DNA of 64,000 bases from Dipteronia dyeriana (GCA_032871835.1 CM065300.1:66351192-66415191), one strand, 5' to 3'. Counted from the stretch's first letter, positions 33,914 through 44,767 are shown. The notes: a model not told the origin generated them from the letters alone. Translations and numbers: made by a program.

Positions 33914-34171
33914 ATGTCTCTCATAGTTTCCAAGCAGGGGCAGAGCCAGAAATCCAAGTTGTGGAGGATCGATATGAATCCTTCTTCCTGGTGGATGAAG
34001 CATGGAGATGGAGATAATGATGGTGACGATGGCAGATATGACTATGCCCCAGCAGCATGCATAGATGGCGATGATGATGACGGTGATTATGATTATGCTC
34101 CAGCAGCATCAATGGAGGGTGATGATGATGACGACGACGATGGCGGCTATGATTATGCTCCAGCGGCATGA
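33914..34171 (+). CDS. small acidic repeat protein with three YDYAPAA blocks (gene 2)
   Basis: An 85-residue single-exon protein of unknown function, paralogous to the gene at 19215. Residues 1-30 are basic and Trp-bearing (KLWRIDMNPSSWWMKH), without a signal peptide. From residue 31 it consists of Asp/Gly runs separated by three identical blocks, YDYAPAA, at 42-48, 59-65 and 79-85; the last ends the protein. Spacing is 17 and 20 residues. The start at ATGTCT matches gene 1 and lies 87 bp after the TATA box. The identical heptads, despite differing codons, point to selection on the peptide. Two ideas fit the layout: a precursor cut into repeated peptides, or an acidic protein with a C-terminal recognition motif. 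Neither is shown by the sequence. It shares no similarity with the surrounding transposons. Confidence 0.8.
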   Translation: MSLIVSKQGQSQKSKLWRIDMNPSSWWMKHGDGDNDGDDGRYDYAPAACIDGDDDDGDYDYAPAASMEGDDDDDDDGGYDYAPAA

Positions 34172-34500
34172 AATAGATAGATGATCAATATGCTACCTTC
34201 ATACTAGCTATCTTGATAGATTTATTAATGAATTCAAAAGCGAGCATTTATTATGAGGTTCCTCTAAAACTTTCTCCAAATTTTGCAGGTCAAGATAATT
34301 CTCAAAAGAGTGTGTAACAGTTATGTTAACTAATACATTATGATGATGTGATGTAGATTTATGTCATCTTATGAGTGAGTTTAGATATGCTTAGTAAATT
34401 CTTTGTAATAAAGGACACATGTAATATGTGGCCTAATAACAAACACCGGTGGGCATTTCAAAAGAGTGAAACAATGATTTTACAATATGTGAAATTATGA
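34172..34500. other. 3' flank of acidic-repeat gene 2
   Basis: AT-rich, probably the 3' untranslated region followed by intergenic DNA. AATAAA-like signals are present (TAATAAAGG near 34408). It ends where the Copia remnant begins. Confidence 0.5.
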
Positions 34501-34825
34501 GTTTTTGACCATTACCTACCATAAGTTTATCAATACCTGGTGCTCTGAGTATGAGGAGAGGTTCGATAAGTCAAATGTTATGTGATTAGTGGCACCACTG
34601 TCGACGTACCATGCTGAATCACAAACAGACTTAGGGTTTATATAATACACATTAGATTGTTGAAAGTGAGCTTGGTGAGGCGAGATGGTCAGCACTGGTA
34701 GACTTTTCGGTTGAAACTGAGGATTTGACTCTGAAAGTGATTTTGAGCAATGAAATTATCTCTTTCATTTTGATTGTAAGTACTCTGATAATTTTTATAA
34801 AACCTATGATAACAATATATTGCAA

Positions 34826-35721
34826 GTGGAAATGGTGAGGATTGCTACCTTTTTTTTTGTATTGCGATGATATCACCAGTTTAATAACTTATGTTTAAAA
34901 GGCACCTATTATTGTGAACTGTTCAAAATGCCCTTAAAAGTTATCTTTGTACTTCAATCAGCTCTTACTTTAAAATTTTCAAAGATTTTATTTTATTCTT
35001 TCATCTTCTTCATAGAGATTTGTTTAACAGACCTCCAATGGAGGTCAAACATCATAACATTATCAATGCATCTTCATTAGATAATTAGTTTAGTAGGGCT
35101 ATGCAGACGCATTCGGGGCTTCTTTAAAAGCTTGGAACTTCTTTATAAAAACTCGGATCGAGCTTTTGTATACTCAGATAGAGCTTTTATATAAAAGCTA
35201 TAAAAGTTTCGAGCTTATATATAAAAGCTTCAAGCTTTTGTACAAAAGCTCAAAACTTCTTTATAAAAGCTCGATTACATATCAAAATCTCGAAAAACAA
35301 AACCTCGAATGCAAATAAAAGCTCGATTACATCTTCCTCAACAACGTTCAACAAATACAAAATCCTAACCTAACCCATTTTCATTCTCAGATTCACAAAT
35401 AAAACCTAATCTAACATTTCATTCAATTAATCAACAACCAAAACGATACAAATTCTAGCTCAACTAACCTCGATCGATTGCAATATTCTATCCAACTCTC
35501 CAGATGACACTGATTTCCAATTTCCGGTACCGTCGCCGTGAAAATGAAACCGTCGATTCACTTTTTGTCACTTTACTTTTTCTCTTTCTTCGCAACGACA
35601 GTGATGGTATGGGTATGTTCGTATCCACACTTTAAATTGTGTTTTTTAAACATGATTTATTAATATGGTGATATTTTCACAAAAACCCCTCTAAAAGGTG
35701 CCATTAATTTTTCGAACCCTT
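34826..35721. mobile_element. TIR element A with an 8-bp target duplication
   Basis: This is 896 bp, flanked by TATTGCAA on both sides (34818-34825, 35722-35729). It starts GTGGAAATGGTGA and ends TTTTTCGAACCCTT. Subterminal blocks near both ends are inverted (TTTAATAACTTATGTTTAAAA on the left). The inner part has repeats of AAAAGCTCGA and CGAGCTTTT (35130-35335). It has no coding capacity. It is related to the element at 41169-42575. An 8-bp duplication fits hAT-type integration. Confidence 0.75.
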
Positions 35722-35902
35722 TATTGCAATATGACTCGCTTTTCCACAACATTGGCACACAGGTCTATTATTACTCCAACTTCCACCTCCACGATTGCTT
35801 CCTCTATTTCCAGATCTGCCATTCATGTTATAGTTGCTTGAACCATCTTTTTGAGCTCTCATATCGTTTTCACATGAGTAGCCACGAAATTTGCACTTGC
35901 CG

Positions 35903-36535
35903 CTAGTATATCAAGCTAAGTGGTTGAGCTGAGTTGTGCAATCCTCTACTCATGATTAAGGAGCAAATATTTGCTTCTTGAAAAAATGTGGAGTTTCTTT
36001 GAGAGGTAATTTTCATGACGACGGAATAGTATTCATATCCAACTCCCTTCAAGACACTTAAAATAAGATCATTGTCAATCACAACATAACCTGATGCTTT
36101 CAAATTGTCTCCGATTGTCTTGACTTTAAGAACAAAGTCAATAATGGAATTGGCTCCTTTGTTTATATTTTGCAGCTGATGTTTAACTTTTGGCATGGAC
36201 TGTTGTGAGAACAATCGATCAAGTGTACTCCACACTTCAAAAGAGTTGGTACAGTCCGTCACCTGACCTATTATTGTTTGATTTTTCGTAGAAAATAGAC
36301 AACTTAAAAGTAACTGATCAGATCGTTGCCAAGTTACACATTCTTTGTTCATGATCAATTGCTTATCTCCTCCATCAATTGATTGTATTTCTACAAATTT
36401 AGGTGGAGTTGAATGTGAATCTGAGATGAAATCGATCAACTGAAAAGCTATAACAAAAGGAAGTATCTGTGCTTTCCATTGAACATAGTTATCACTGTCG
36501 AGTTTGACTTGGAGGTTGAAATGCATAGATTTCAC
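35903..36535 (-). pseudogene. Copia gag (UBN2 type)
   Basis: An open frame of 210 codons from the gag start (MKSMHFNLQVKLDSDNYVQW, then SFEVWSTLDRLFSQQSMPKV and IIDFVLKVKTIGDNLKASGY). It matches the plant Copia gag family, whose product packages the element RNA. It is open across its length, but the element around it is incomplete, and downstream pol parts are interrupted or missing. Confidence 0.85.
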
Positions 36536-36636
36536 AAGAGACGAGAAGTCTTCAGATCTAGAACCTCCTTAAGTATCTTCTTCGTGACTTGTTGATGAAC
36601 TTGAGTGAAACTCCATGGATGCTTAGTTTTCTTGAA

Positions 36637-36648
36637 GCTCTGATACCA
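36637..36648 (-). promoter_or_regulatory. primer binding site of the Copia remnant
   Basis: TGGTATCAGAGC on the minus strand matches the initiator tRNA-Met site used by most plant Copia elements. Confidence 0.8.
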
Positions 36649-37128
36649 TACGAGAATACAAGTGTTTGAAGAAATGCTTCAAAGAGAAGCAAACTGATAG
36701 AAGAAGAAGGCAAGAAAACAAAAGCAGAGTAAAAGAGAGAATTCATATTTTATTTAATTGTAATATTTTTTTCATGAATTTTTTTTTTTTATGAGACTGA
36801 GCTCGTATTTATACATGTATGCCACTTGCAGATTAGATTTTTGGATAAGATTGATTGCTTCGAATTCTGTTACAACCATGCAAGAATTTCCCGCCAAACC
36901 ATTCCTTGATAAAGTTCTTATGTAACCAGGTGCATTAATCCTTATGTCAGACATGTATCATCTGTCATCTGCTTAGAGTAATCAAGGTTTTGTGATTTGG
37001 ACGTTGACTCCATTTGAAATGCTAGCATAGTGACAAACTTGTTTGATCCAGAGATTCATTTTTCTTGCTCTGCTTTACAGCGAACTTGGCTTGATGTTGA
37101 CTTCTGATTATCTTCAAGTCCAACATCA

Positions 37129-39249
37129 CTTACACATCTACGTTCATCATCATGCAGCAGCGGTGACATAATATTGCTAATCATTTTTTTTTATGATAGT
37201 AGGTGATTATTATAATTACAGCTTTGGCGTTTTATATATGTTTGGTTTACTGTATATGATGGACTTGTGTTCTTAAGCAATATTATTGTTTAGCCAAGAA
37301 TGTCTTCTTGTCTTCTTGTCTTCCACTAATATTTGTTTATGTTTCAACCAAGTATTTCAATTAGATTGGAAGCAATTTGATTATAAGTGGTGAGGTGGGT
37401 CCCAAGAAATCTGATTCAAAACCATATGCAATTTATTAATCAATTAACTTATATTCATGCAAATATGCGATTTGATATTTACTATAACGGAAGGAACTCT
37501 ATATACCGGAGTGAGACAAATCAAGATCGCCTTATGTCTGTCAATAGGATTATGATTCTATTTAGGATCTAGTTATTGTGTGGTTTCTAAACGTAATAAA
37601 TTCCTCCTCTGTGCATGTTATTAAGACCTCTAGATCATTATTGTATTTAATTTTGAGATTCTACAACACTAAAAATGAGCAAGATTCAAGAAGCTGGCAG
37701 TAGAATTTGTTGGATAACAGAAACCACACGTATTGTAAGAGTGGTAGAGAAAACTATTTGGGCAAAGACGATATACCTAATTTTAAACTCAACTCTATAA
37801 AGGGTTAGTAGCCATTTTTGCTAAGGTTTTTCGCCCCCTATCCGATCAAACCTCATGATCTAAGGTGAAAAAAAAACAAATATCTATTGTAATTCACATA
37901 ATTTACGTCATAACTATTGTAGGCTTGAAACGCCACAAGTTACACATAGTTTAGAATTACACAAAACAAATATGGATGTCCAAAACCTATGACAATTTAT
38001 ATCCAACTCCCTGCCAAACCATCGATATCATCTAATAATTCTAAATCGAGTCCACAGGAAAACTTCTAGAAATCAGAAAAACGGAATATATATCGATACA
38101 AAAGCTTTTCTGCAAGGTGCATAATCTCAAATGAGAGTGGCACATGCCTTCTTCCCGATAACTAATTATAACGGCAAGCAAAACTCAAAAAAAAAAAAAA
38201 ACAATAATATGGATTCCACAAATAATAAACTTCAAAAAGGAGCAATGCCCGAGAAAATTAATAAGCAGGTATTTTAATACTAATTCACTGGCATCAACAA
38301 TATCTCTTTCACATTAAACAGAAACCCCACAGATTTATTCTGATGCTAAAGTGAAGCCAGAATTTTAGCTTTGGGAGGGCAAGACAAAAAAATATATATA
38401 TTCAATTTAATGCTAGATAAAAATAATGGTCAATAATGGATTGGAATGGATTGACGTTAATATAAGTTTAAAGAATTTCGTCACGTTCATTGACGTGATA
38501 ATCTCATATTTGTCGAAGTAATCATAGATCACACATTTGCTAGAAATATTTTTGATTGTTTTTCAGAAACTAAAATATTAATATTAGAAATTGACGACGA
38601 TGAACCGACTTTTAAAGTTTTAATTCTTTTAAAAAATCCATCGATTGTCGATGGCTTTCTCATCCAAAAATCAAATATCTATTATATTTATTATTTGTAG
38701 AGTACTGTAAAATATCTAACCTAAACTCTCATTTTTTTTCATCTCAATACATGTGGTATATGAGATGTCAAATTTTGATTGGATACACATTAATAATGTT
38801 TTATCCCTTCTACTATATGTATTTACTCAACATTTGACATTTCAAGTGTCGTATGTATTGGAATGAAAAAAATAGGATGTTTAGCATTACTGTAATTTGT
38901 AATATTGTACTTGAAATTGTTCGGATAAATGAACCAAAGAATAAGAACAATTTAATTTCAACAAGAATGAAATTGCGTTAGTAAAAAAAAATAAAAAATC
39001 ATATATATATATATGTTAGTATAGTTTATGAATCGTGAGGAATGGGAAACCAAATCTTAAACTGAATATATATATATATTTATTTATTTATTATAATAAT
39101 AATAATTTTAATTTAAAACTAATAGGTTTTATACATTTCAAAAAGACAAAACATTAAAAACCAAGACGTACAATTGATAGAAGGATCCACTTTTGTATAT
39201 ATATAAGTCACTGAAATTGAAAATTTTGAAAGAAAAAAAAAATTCATCT
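37129..39249. other. intergenic DNA, no gene seen
   Basis: About 2.1 kb of AT-rich sequence. It includes TA and AAT repeats (39000-39110) and an old transposon-like phrase (TTTGGGAGGGCAAGAC near 38361). Reading frames are short and resemble nothing known. Confidence 0.45.
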
Positions 39250-39494
39250 CCCTGATCTTAGCTTTTGCCCTCATCGTGATTTCATCCTCATTGACCATCC
39301 TGCAAGGTGATATGCTATTCTCGAGACCTGTTCTTCACAAAATACCCTTGAAATAGTGAAATTAATTAAACAAATCAATAATTTTATAACACTAACAATA
39401 TATATCTACATAAAATTTAAATAACCTACGGTGTTGGGATCACTTCGATACAGTTTTAGGGTTGGAAACCCGAAAACGTATCCAAAGACGTTTA
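39250..39494 (-). pseudogene. two-exon gene fragment, copy 1 (decayed; continues at 40843)
   Basis: It is similar over about 240 bp to 44459-44700. The minus strand holds the end of the first exon, an intron (GTAGGTTATTT... to TTTCAAG) and part of a second exon. The first exon is interrupted by the TIR element at 39495 and resumes at 40843-40880, where four bases are missing compared with copy 2. No product is possible. Confidence 0.6.
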
Positions 39495-40842
39495 GGGCCC
39501 GTCCTGTAATCGTTTTTTGGTGGCTGTTTTTTAAAAATAAAAATGAAAATGAAAATGAAAATGAAAACAGTGTTTTTGGTTTCATTTTTGAAATCTGAAA
39601 ACGCGTCTGGTAGCATATATCGAAAGTTGTATTCTGAAAATAAAAACGAGAAAAACGCGTCTGGTAGATTAACGAAAAATTTTGCGATTAGTTAACCAAA
39701 ATAATTTTCATCTGTAAATTACACAATTTATTTCAGTTTTTCGAAATATACTATTTGTACTTACAAAATTCCCTAATGCCAAATTTCTTCAAACCTCAAG
39801 AAAAAATAATAATTAAAATCAATGAGTTTGATCTGAAGACTCATGATTGTTGTCCCTGCATCTGATCATTAACTCCTCTACTGTTCTCCTCTTCCTCATC
39901 CTCCTTCGCCGCCACCAATTTCTGTTTCATTGATCAGTATGTGTCATATTGGGTATTGTTTCAGTTATATGCATTGATGCAACTGGGGGTTGGTGTGTAA
40001 AGATTTGGTGGTTTTATAATGGTGAAAAGAATATGAAAAATGTGAGACTCTGAATAAATCTAGAAATTTCTAAATACCAACAAAATACCAGTTTTTTTTA
40101 AAATTCATCATTTTATCATTTTATAAACAATTTTTTTATAATTCATGTTTTTATCAACAAAATACCAGATTTTTATTAATGAATAAATCTAGAATTTTCT
40201 CTCTTAAGTAGATCGGAAAGAAGAAGAAGTGATCAACGGTGAAGACAGAGAAGCGATCGACGGCGAAGACAGAAGAGATCGATGGCGAAGGAGCGGATCG
40301 AAGAAGAGATCGGTGGCGAACGATGACAAAGGACGAAGAAGATCTGAGAAAGAAGAGATTGACGGCGAAGACAGAGAGAAGATATCGGCGGCGAACAATG
40401 ACGAAGGACGAACAAGATCTGAGAAAGAAGAGATTGACAGTGAAGACAGAGAGAGATCGACGGTGAGGACGGGGAAGAGATCGACGAAGGAGCGGATCAG
40501 AAGAAGAAGAAGAAGAAGAAGAAGAAGAGATCGACGACGACGATGAAGAAGAGATCGACGATGACAGACGAAGAACATCTGGGAAAGAAGAGGATTCACG
40601 AAAGAAAGAGTAGGCAATAATAATATGAGAAGAAAAATAAAGTGAAAAACAAAATAAAAACATGAAAAACAACTTTTATTTGTTTTTCAAAAATTTCAAT
40701 TTTATCACTGTTATTGTTTTTAATATTTTTTTTTTTATGTTTTTTGAAAATAAAATGAAAAACGGTTAACGAACGCGTTTTTGAAATCGTTTTTAAAAAA
40801 TAAAAACGAAAACGGACTGAAAAACAGCTACAAGACGGTGCC
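39495..40842. mobile_element. PIF/Harbinger-like element with GA-rich inner repeat
   Basis: This is 1348 bp. The left end is GGGCCCGTCCTGTAATCG and the right end, reverse-complemented, is GGCACCGTCTTGTAGCTG. TTA flanks both sides (39492-39494, 40843-40845). The empty site is visible in the paralogous segment at about 44718. Inside are an AAAATG repeat (about 39537-39570) and a GA-rich region with a 75-bp tandem repeat. No transposase is recognised. Confidence 0.8.
40316..40465. repeat. 75-bp tandem repeat, two units, plus GAA run
   Basis: Units starting GCGAACGATG at 40316 and GCGAACAATG at 40391. A GAAGAA run follows at about 40499-40530. The period is 25 codons and the region is open on both strands. 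I judge this to be composition, not a gene. Confidence 0.75.
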
Positions 40843-40969
40843 TTATATTGGAAGCCACGCTTTATCTCTTTGGAGATTTTCACACGATAAGTTACATGAT
40901 TTTAATCTATTTTTAAATTTAATATTAAATATAAAATTTTAAAAACTCCTTAATTCAATCAACACATTT

Positions 40970-41168
40970 GCATTTGTTTGTTGGTATGTTAATGGTGCAA
41001 AATTTATGGTGGCATGATTGTACATTAAAAGAACTCCACAATAAATCATTCATATACGAAGCATATCAAATTAGAAAAAAAATTGCATTTGTTTGTTGGT
41101 AAGTTAATGAAGCAGGATTTATGGTAGCATGATCGTACATTAAAAGAACTCCACAATAAATCATCATT
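40970..41168. repeat. 115-bp tandem duplication, second unit split by element B
   Basis: Unit 1 is 40970-41084 (GCATTTGTTTGTTGG...). Unit 2 begins at 41085, is interrupted at 41168 and finishes at 42576-42610 after the TIR element. Confidence 0.75.
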
Positions 41169-42575
41169 GTGGAAATGGTGAAGAATGTCACTTTTTTTTT
41201 GTGTTATAATGATGTTACCAGTTTAATAACTTATGTTTAAAAGACATCTATTATGGTGAACTACCCAAATTACCCTTAAAATTTGTCTTTATACTTCCAT
41301 CTACACTTTAAAAAATAAAAGTTATCTTCTCTTTCCAAAAACGTTGTCTGAAAATAGTTCTCTTTATTTTCTTTCATGCATTTATGACTGATTTAACAAT
41401 GTATCAATTCGTATATGAACATGTAGTCTCCAGAATTTGTACGAGCTTTTTTTATTCTTTTCCGATATTGTTTTTTATTTTTTCCAGAGCTTTTTTCTAT
41501 TGGTTTGTGTTTTTTTCTAATAGTTCGAGTTTTTTTTTATTGATCCGAGTTTTTAATTTTTGATTATTTTTGAGCTTTTGAAAAGAATTCGAGTTTTTTT
41601 TTGTATCGATTCGAGCTTTTATTGTATTGTTTCAAACTTTTTTTCTATTAGTTCGTACTTTTTTTATCGGTCATAGTTTTTTTTTGACTATTTTCGAGCT
41701 TTTTTTGAAAGAATTCAAGCTTTTTTTGTATTGGTCCGAGTTTTTTTTTTTTTTTTTTGTATTGGTTCGAGTTTTTTTTTTTTTGTCTATTTTCGAGTTT
41801 TTTTTGAAAGAATTCAAACTTTTTTTTTGTATTGGTCTGAGCTTTTTTTGTATTGATCCGAGCTTTTTTTCCATTAGTTCGAGTATTTTTGTATTGGTTC
41901 GAGATTTTATTTTTTTGACTATTTCCGAGCTTTTTGGGAAAGAATTCGAGTTTTTTTTTTGTATTGGTCAGAGTTTTATTTGTATTGGTTCGAGCTTTTT
42001 TTGTATTGGTTCAATTTTTTTTTTTTTGACTATTTCAGAGCTTTTTTGGAAAGAATTCGAACTTTTTTTGTATTGGTTCGAGCTTTTATTTTTTTTTACT
42101 ATTTTCAAGATTTTTTGGAAAGAATTCGAATTTTTTTTGCATTAGTCAGAGCTATTTTTATATTGGTCCGATCTTTTTTTCTATTGGTTCGAGTTTTTAA
42201 TTTTTTTTGACTATTTCTCAACTGTTTTGGAAAGAATTCGAGCTTTTATCAACACACAACAAATCAAAATTTTGTTTAGTTAAATCGAGTGTTAAAGGTT
42301 TCGAGTCTTTTAAGTATTGACTTGAAAAAAAAACCAGCTCCACCACCCCCCACCCCCCGACGAACTGTCCGAATGCGTTTGCGCAGTGCCTGAGTTTCAA
42401 TAGAACTTTCTCTCTCTATTTCACAACTTTTACTGTAAAAAAATAAATGAAAGACAACTATTGGGGGTATTTTTGTCCGTTCATCATAATAGGTACATTT
42501 TAAACATAAGTTATTAAAGTAGTGACAATGTTGAAATATCACCTCCAAAAAAATGCTATTTAATTTTTGAACCCT
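41169..42575. mobile_element. TIR element B with poly-T/CGAGCTTTT array
   Basis: This is 1407 bp, related to element A: same GTGGAAATGGTGA start, TTTTTGAACCCT end and inverted subterminal blocks (TTAATAACTTATGTTTAAAA; right copy near 42495-42515 on the minus strand). AAATCATT follows it at 42576-42583. The left flank reads AAATCATCATT, the same with a CAT slip. The inside (about 41400-42260) is a long degenerate array built from TTTTTTGTATTGGTTCGAG and GACTATTTTCGAGC units. Apparent Phe/Leu-rich frames in it are artefacts. Confidence 0.75.
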
Positions 42576-43596
42576 AAATCATTCATATACCAAGCATGTC
42601 AAATTAGAAAAATATATCGATCTGTTTAACCAGAGTCAAGTTACCTTGAACAGAATTTCATTTTGTTTTTGAATATTGATATTTCGGAATCCAAATTTAT
42701 TGGTAAAGTCAGACAGTGAAGATGGTGTTATTTTTACAAAATAACTTGCATCTTTGTTACACATTTTCATACCTCAAGACATGACAAAATAATATCTTTG
42801 AGCTAGTATTTTATTTAATATTAATAACCTAATTAAAAATAAAAATCTTAATTATTAATATTATCGACTAAAAAAAATGTATTATTTAAGGAAAATAATT
42901 TAATGTATCGATAATTTTAGCCAAGACATCGTGACAACCATTCCCTAGTATTACTAATTTTTTAAACTAAAATTAACATTAATATTATCCGCAAGATATC
43001 TTGCGGAAAGAGAGCACCACGTCAACATTTTTATACCGAAACATATCATAATTAAAAGTGTTTTTGGATTGCATATAAAAACAGTACCATTGGAATATCC
43101 ATGGATTAGTGATAAGGTGATCTAAATAAACAATTTTTTTTTTCTAGAGTTGTACATGGGGTGGAGTAGTCTATTTTGATCTGAAAAAATTGTATTTTCA
43201 AATCCAGATCCAAATGAGGCCAAGTTTTAATTCCAATCGATTCGGATTAAATATGATTTCAAAATATCTGAAATGAACCGATTTGGATTCGAAAACGAAA
43301 CTGCTGACCCTCAAAACAAAATTTTATATGAGAAACGAGTCAATATTCTTGGATGGAAATACCTGCTGCCATCCAAAAGAAAATTGTCTAAAGGAAATGA
43401 GTCAATTTTGCTGGCTCTCAAAACAAAATCGTTTAATGAGTCAATATTGATTGGTTGAAGATATCTACAATCCCCTAGTCATCAGTGAAGTTTAACTTTA
43501 TCGCCTCAACCCGAATTAAAAATGCCTACCAACAACAACAACAACAAAAAAATAAAAAATTAAGTTAAAAGTTAAAAAAATCTCTTACCCCAAAAG
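42576..43596. other. intergenic DNA with one palindrome
   Basis: AT-rich sequence with no gene. It contains a perfect 20-bp palindrome at 42988-43007 (core CCGCAAGATATCTTGCGG). A 61-codon frame at 43273-43458 has no support. Confidence 0.5.
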
Positions 43597-44274
43597 CATG
43601 GGCGGAGCTTTTTATGGGCTTGGTTGGACCAGCTAAGTTTGAGTTATATATGTCCAAAATTTTGGAAAACTAAAAATGCAATGATTTTGTTTATGATTTT
43701 TTCTAAAAAAATTGGAATTTAGGCTTAGTTGACACTAAATATTTGATTTATTAATAAAAGTGAGTAATATTGAATATTGATGACATGTATTCAATATATA
43801 AAATTAAAAATAACGTTGTATTAGAGAAATGAATATTTACAGTTGTCCAATGTTCTTAGATAGTAAAGGCAGCTTATCCAGTTTGATAATGTCTCTCATT
43901 TCTTTTTCTTTTCTTTTTTTTTTAATGTTTTTTAATTTTTAAAATGGTTTAGCTTAAAATTTTTAGATGAAATAGTCCCCCAGCTCCAAAAATTGTTAAT
44001 TTTATTTCACTTTTCTGTAATGTTATTTACTAATTAATTTCAATATTAATTAATTTTTTAATGAAATGATTTCTATTTTGTAAATAGAATTTGAATTTTT
44101 TTTAACACTATAACTATGTTTTTTTTCTTTTCATTTTTCATTTTTTTTCTCATTCTGATACTCCAAGTTAAACAAAGTAAAAAAAAAATAGTTACGGTGG
44201 ACAAAAACTTTCAAATTTTGTTTATAGGAAAATTTTATTGAACTTCTCAACCGTGAAAAAATACATCCAAAATT

Positions 44275-44307
<33 letters not shown>

Positions 44308-44378
44308 AAAAATTTTTTTTGATCAAATAAGAAAAATTAACTAGCCCATTCTGAGAAAATTCTCTAGGTACGCCCTTG
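43597..44378. mobile_element. possible non-autonomous hAT-like element
   Basis: The left end CATGGGCGGAGCTTTTTATG and the right end, reverse-complemented, CAAGGGCGTACCTAGAG are roughly inverted and resemble common plant hAT ends with GGGCGGAGC. I do not find a matching 8-bp target duplication, so the call is tentative. A CA/TA microsatellite lies inside at about 44276-44308. Confidence 0.35.
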
Positions 44379-44466
44379 TTCACAGGTTTCTTCTGTTGCG
44401 AGTATGTTCACCATTTTTGGGTTCCTTATCGGTCATCTCCATGATCGAGTATAATGCTCCCGAATC

Positions 44467-44761
44467 TTAGCTTTTACCCTCATCGTTTGTTTCATCCTCA
44501 TTGACCACCGTGTATAAGAATCTGCTCCTAAAATTCTCGAGACCTATAATAGCATTCTTTACGAAATACCCCTGAAATAATGAAATGAATTAAACAAATC
44601 AATAATTATATAACACTAATAATATTTATCTTCATAAAATTTAAATAACCTACCTTGTCCGGATCACTTCGATATAGATTCAGGGTTGGAAACCCAAAAA
44701 CGTATCCAAAGGAGTTTATATTGGAAGCCACGCTTTCTATCTCCTTGGAGATTTTCACCAT
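44467..44761 (-). CDS. hypothetical 70-residue two-exon gene fragment, copy 2
   Basis: On the minus strand, exon 1 runs from ATG at 44761 to 44654 (36 codons) and exon 2 from 44571 to a stop at 44467. They are joined in frame across an 82-nt intron with GT (GTAGGTTATTT) and AG (TTATTTCAG) ends. Motifs are SFGYVFGFPTLNLYRSDPDK in exon 1 and GYFVKNAIIGLENFRSRFLY in exon 2. I do not recognise the protein. The ATG lies only seven bases from the end of a TIR element, so this may be the tail of a larger gene whose 5' part was displaced. A decayed copy lies at 39250-40880. The frame stays open for 28 codons beyond the stop, which hints at a former longer exon. Confidence 0.4.
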
Positions 44762-44767
44762 AGTCGT

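Larger units (their letters stand above)
34500..37128 (-). mobile_element. Copia remnant (LTR, gag, knuckle, protease), split by a TIR element
   Basis: Read on the minus strand. A primer site TGGTATCAGAGC lies at 36648-36637, next to a likely 5' LTR (about 36649-37128, with a TATAAATA box near 36810). Gag follows at 36535-35903. A zinc knuckle is split by the insert at 34826-35721. The protease signature WYVDSGATNHIT lies near 34610-34575. The rest of pol and the 3' LTR are missing. The left border near 34500 is approximate. Confidence 0.75.

Noticed and set aside
33921..34169. His-rich antisense frame over acidic-repeat gene 2
   Set aside because: It is the reverse reading of GAT/GGT codons; promoter and paralogy support the + strand frame.
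34500..37128. Gag frame 35903-36535 as an intact host gene
   Set aside because: It is followed by a zinc knuckle and protease of Copia type and preceded by a primer site and LTR, so it is a retrotransposon part.
40154..40672. 172-codon Ser/Phe-rich minus-strand frame
   Set aside because: It lies within GA/CT-rich tandem repeats of a TIR element; open on both strands, so composition explains it.
41627..42145. Phe-rich 172-codon frame
   Set aside because: It is produced by poly-T arrays in TIR element B and has no domain or start context.
43273..43458. 61-codon frame in intergenic DNA
   Set aside because: No homology recognised, no promoter, surrounded by decayed repeats.
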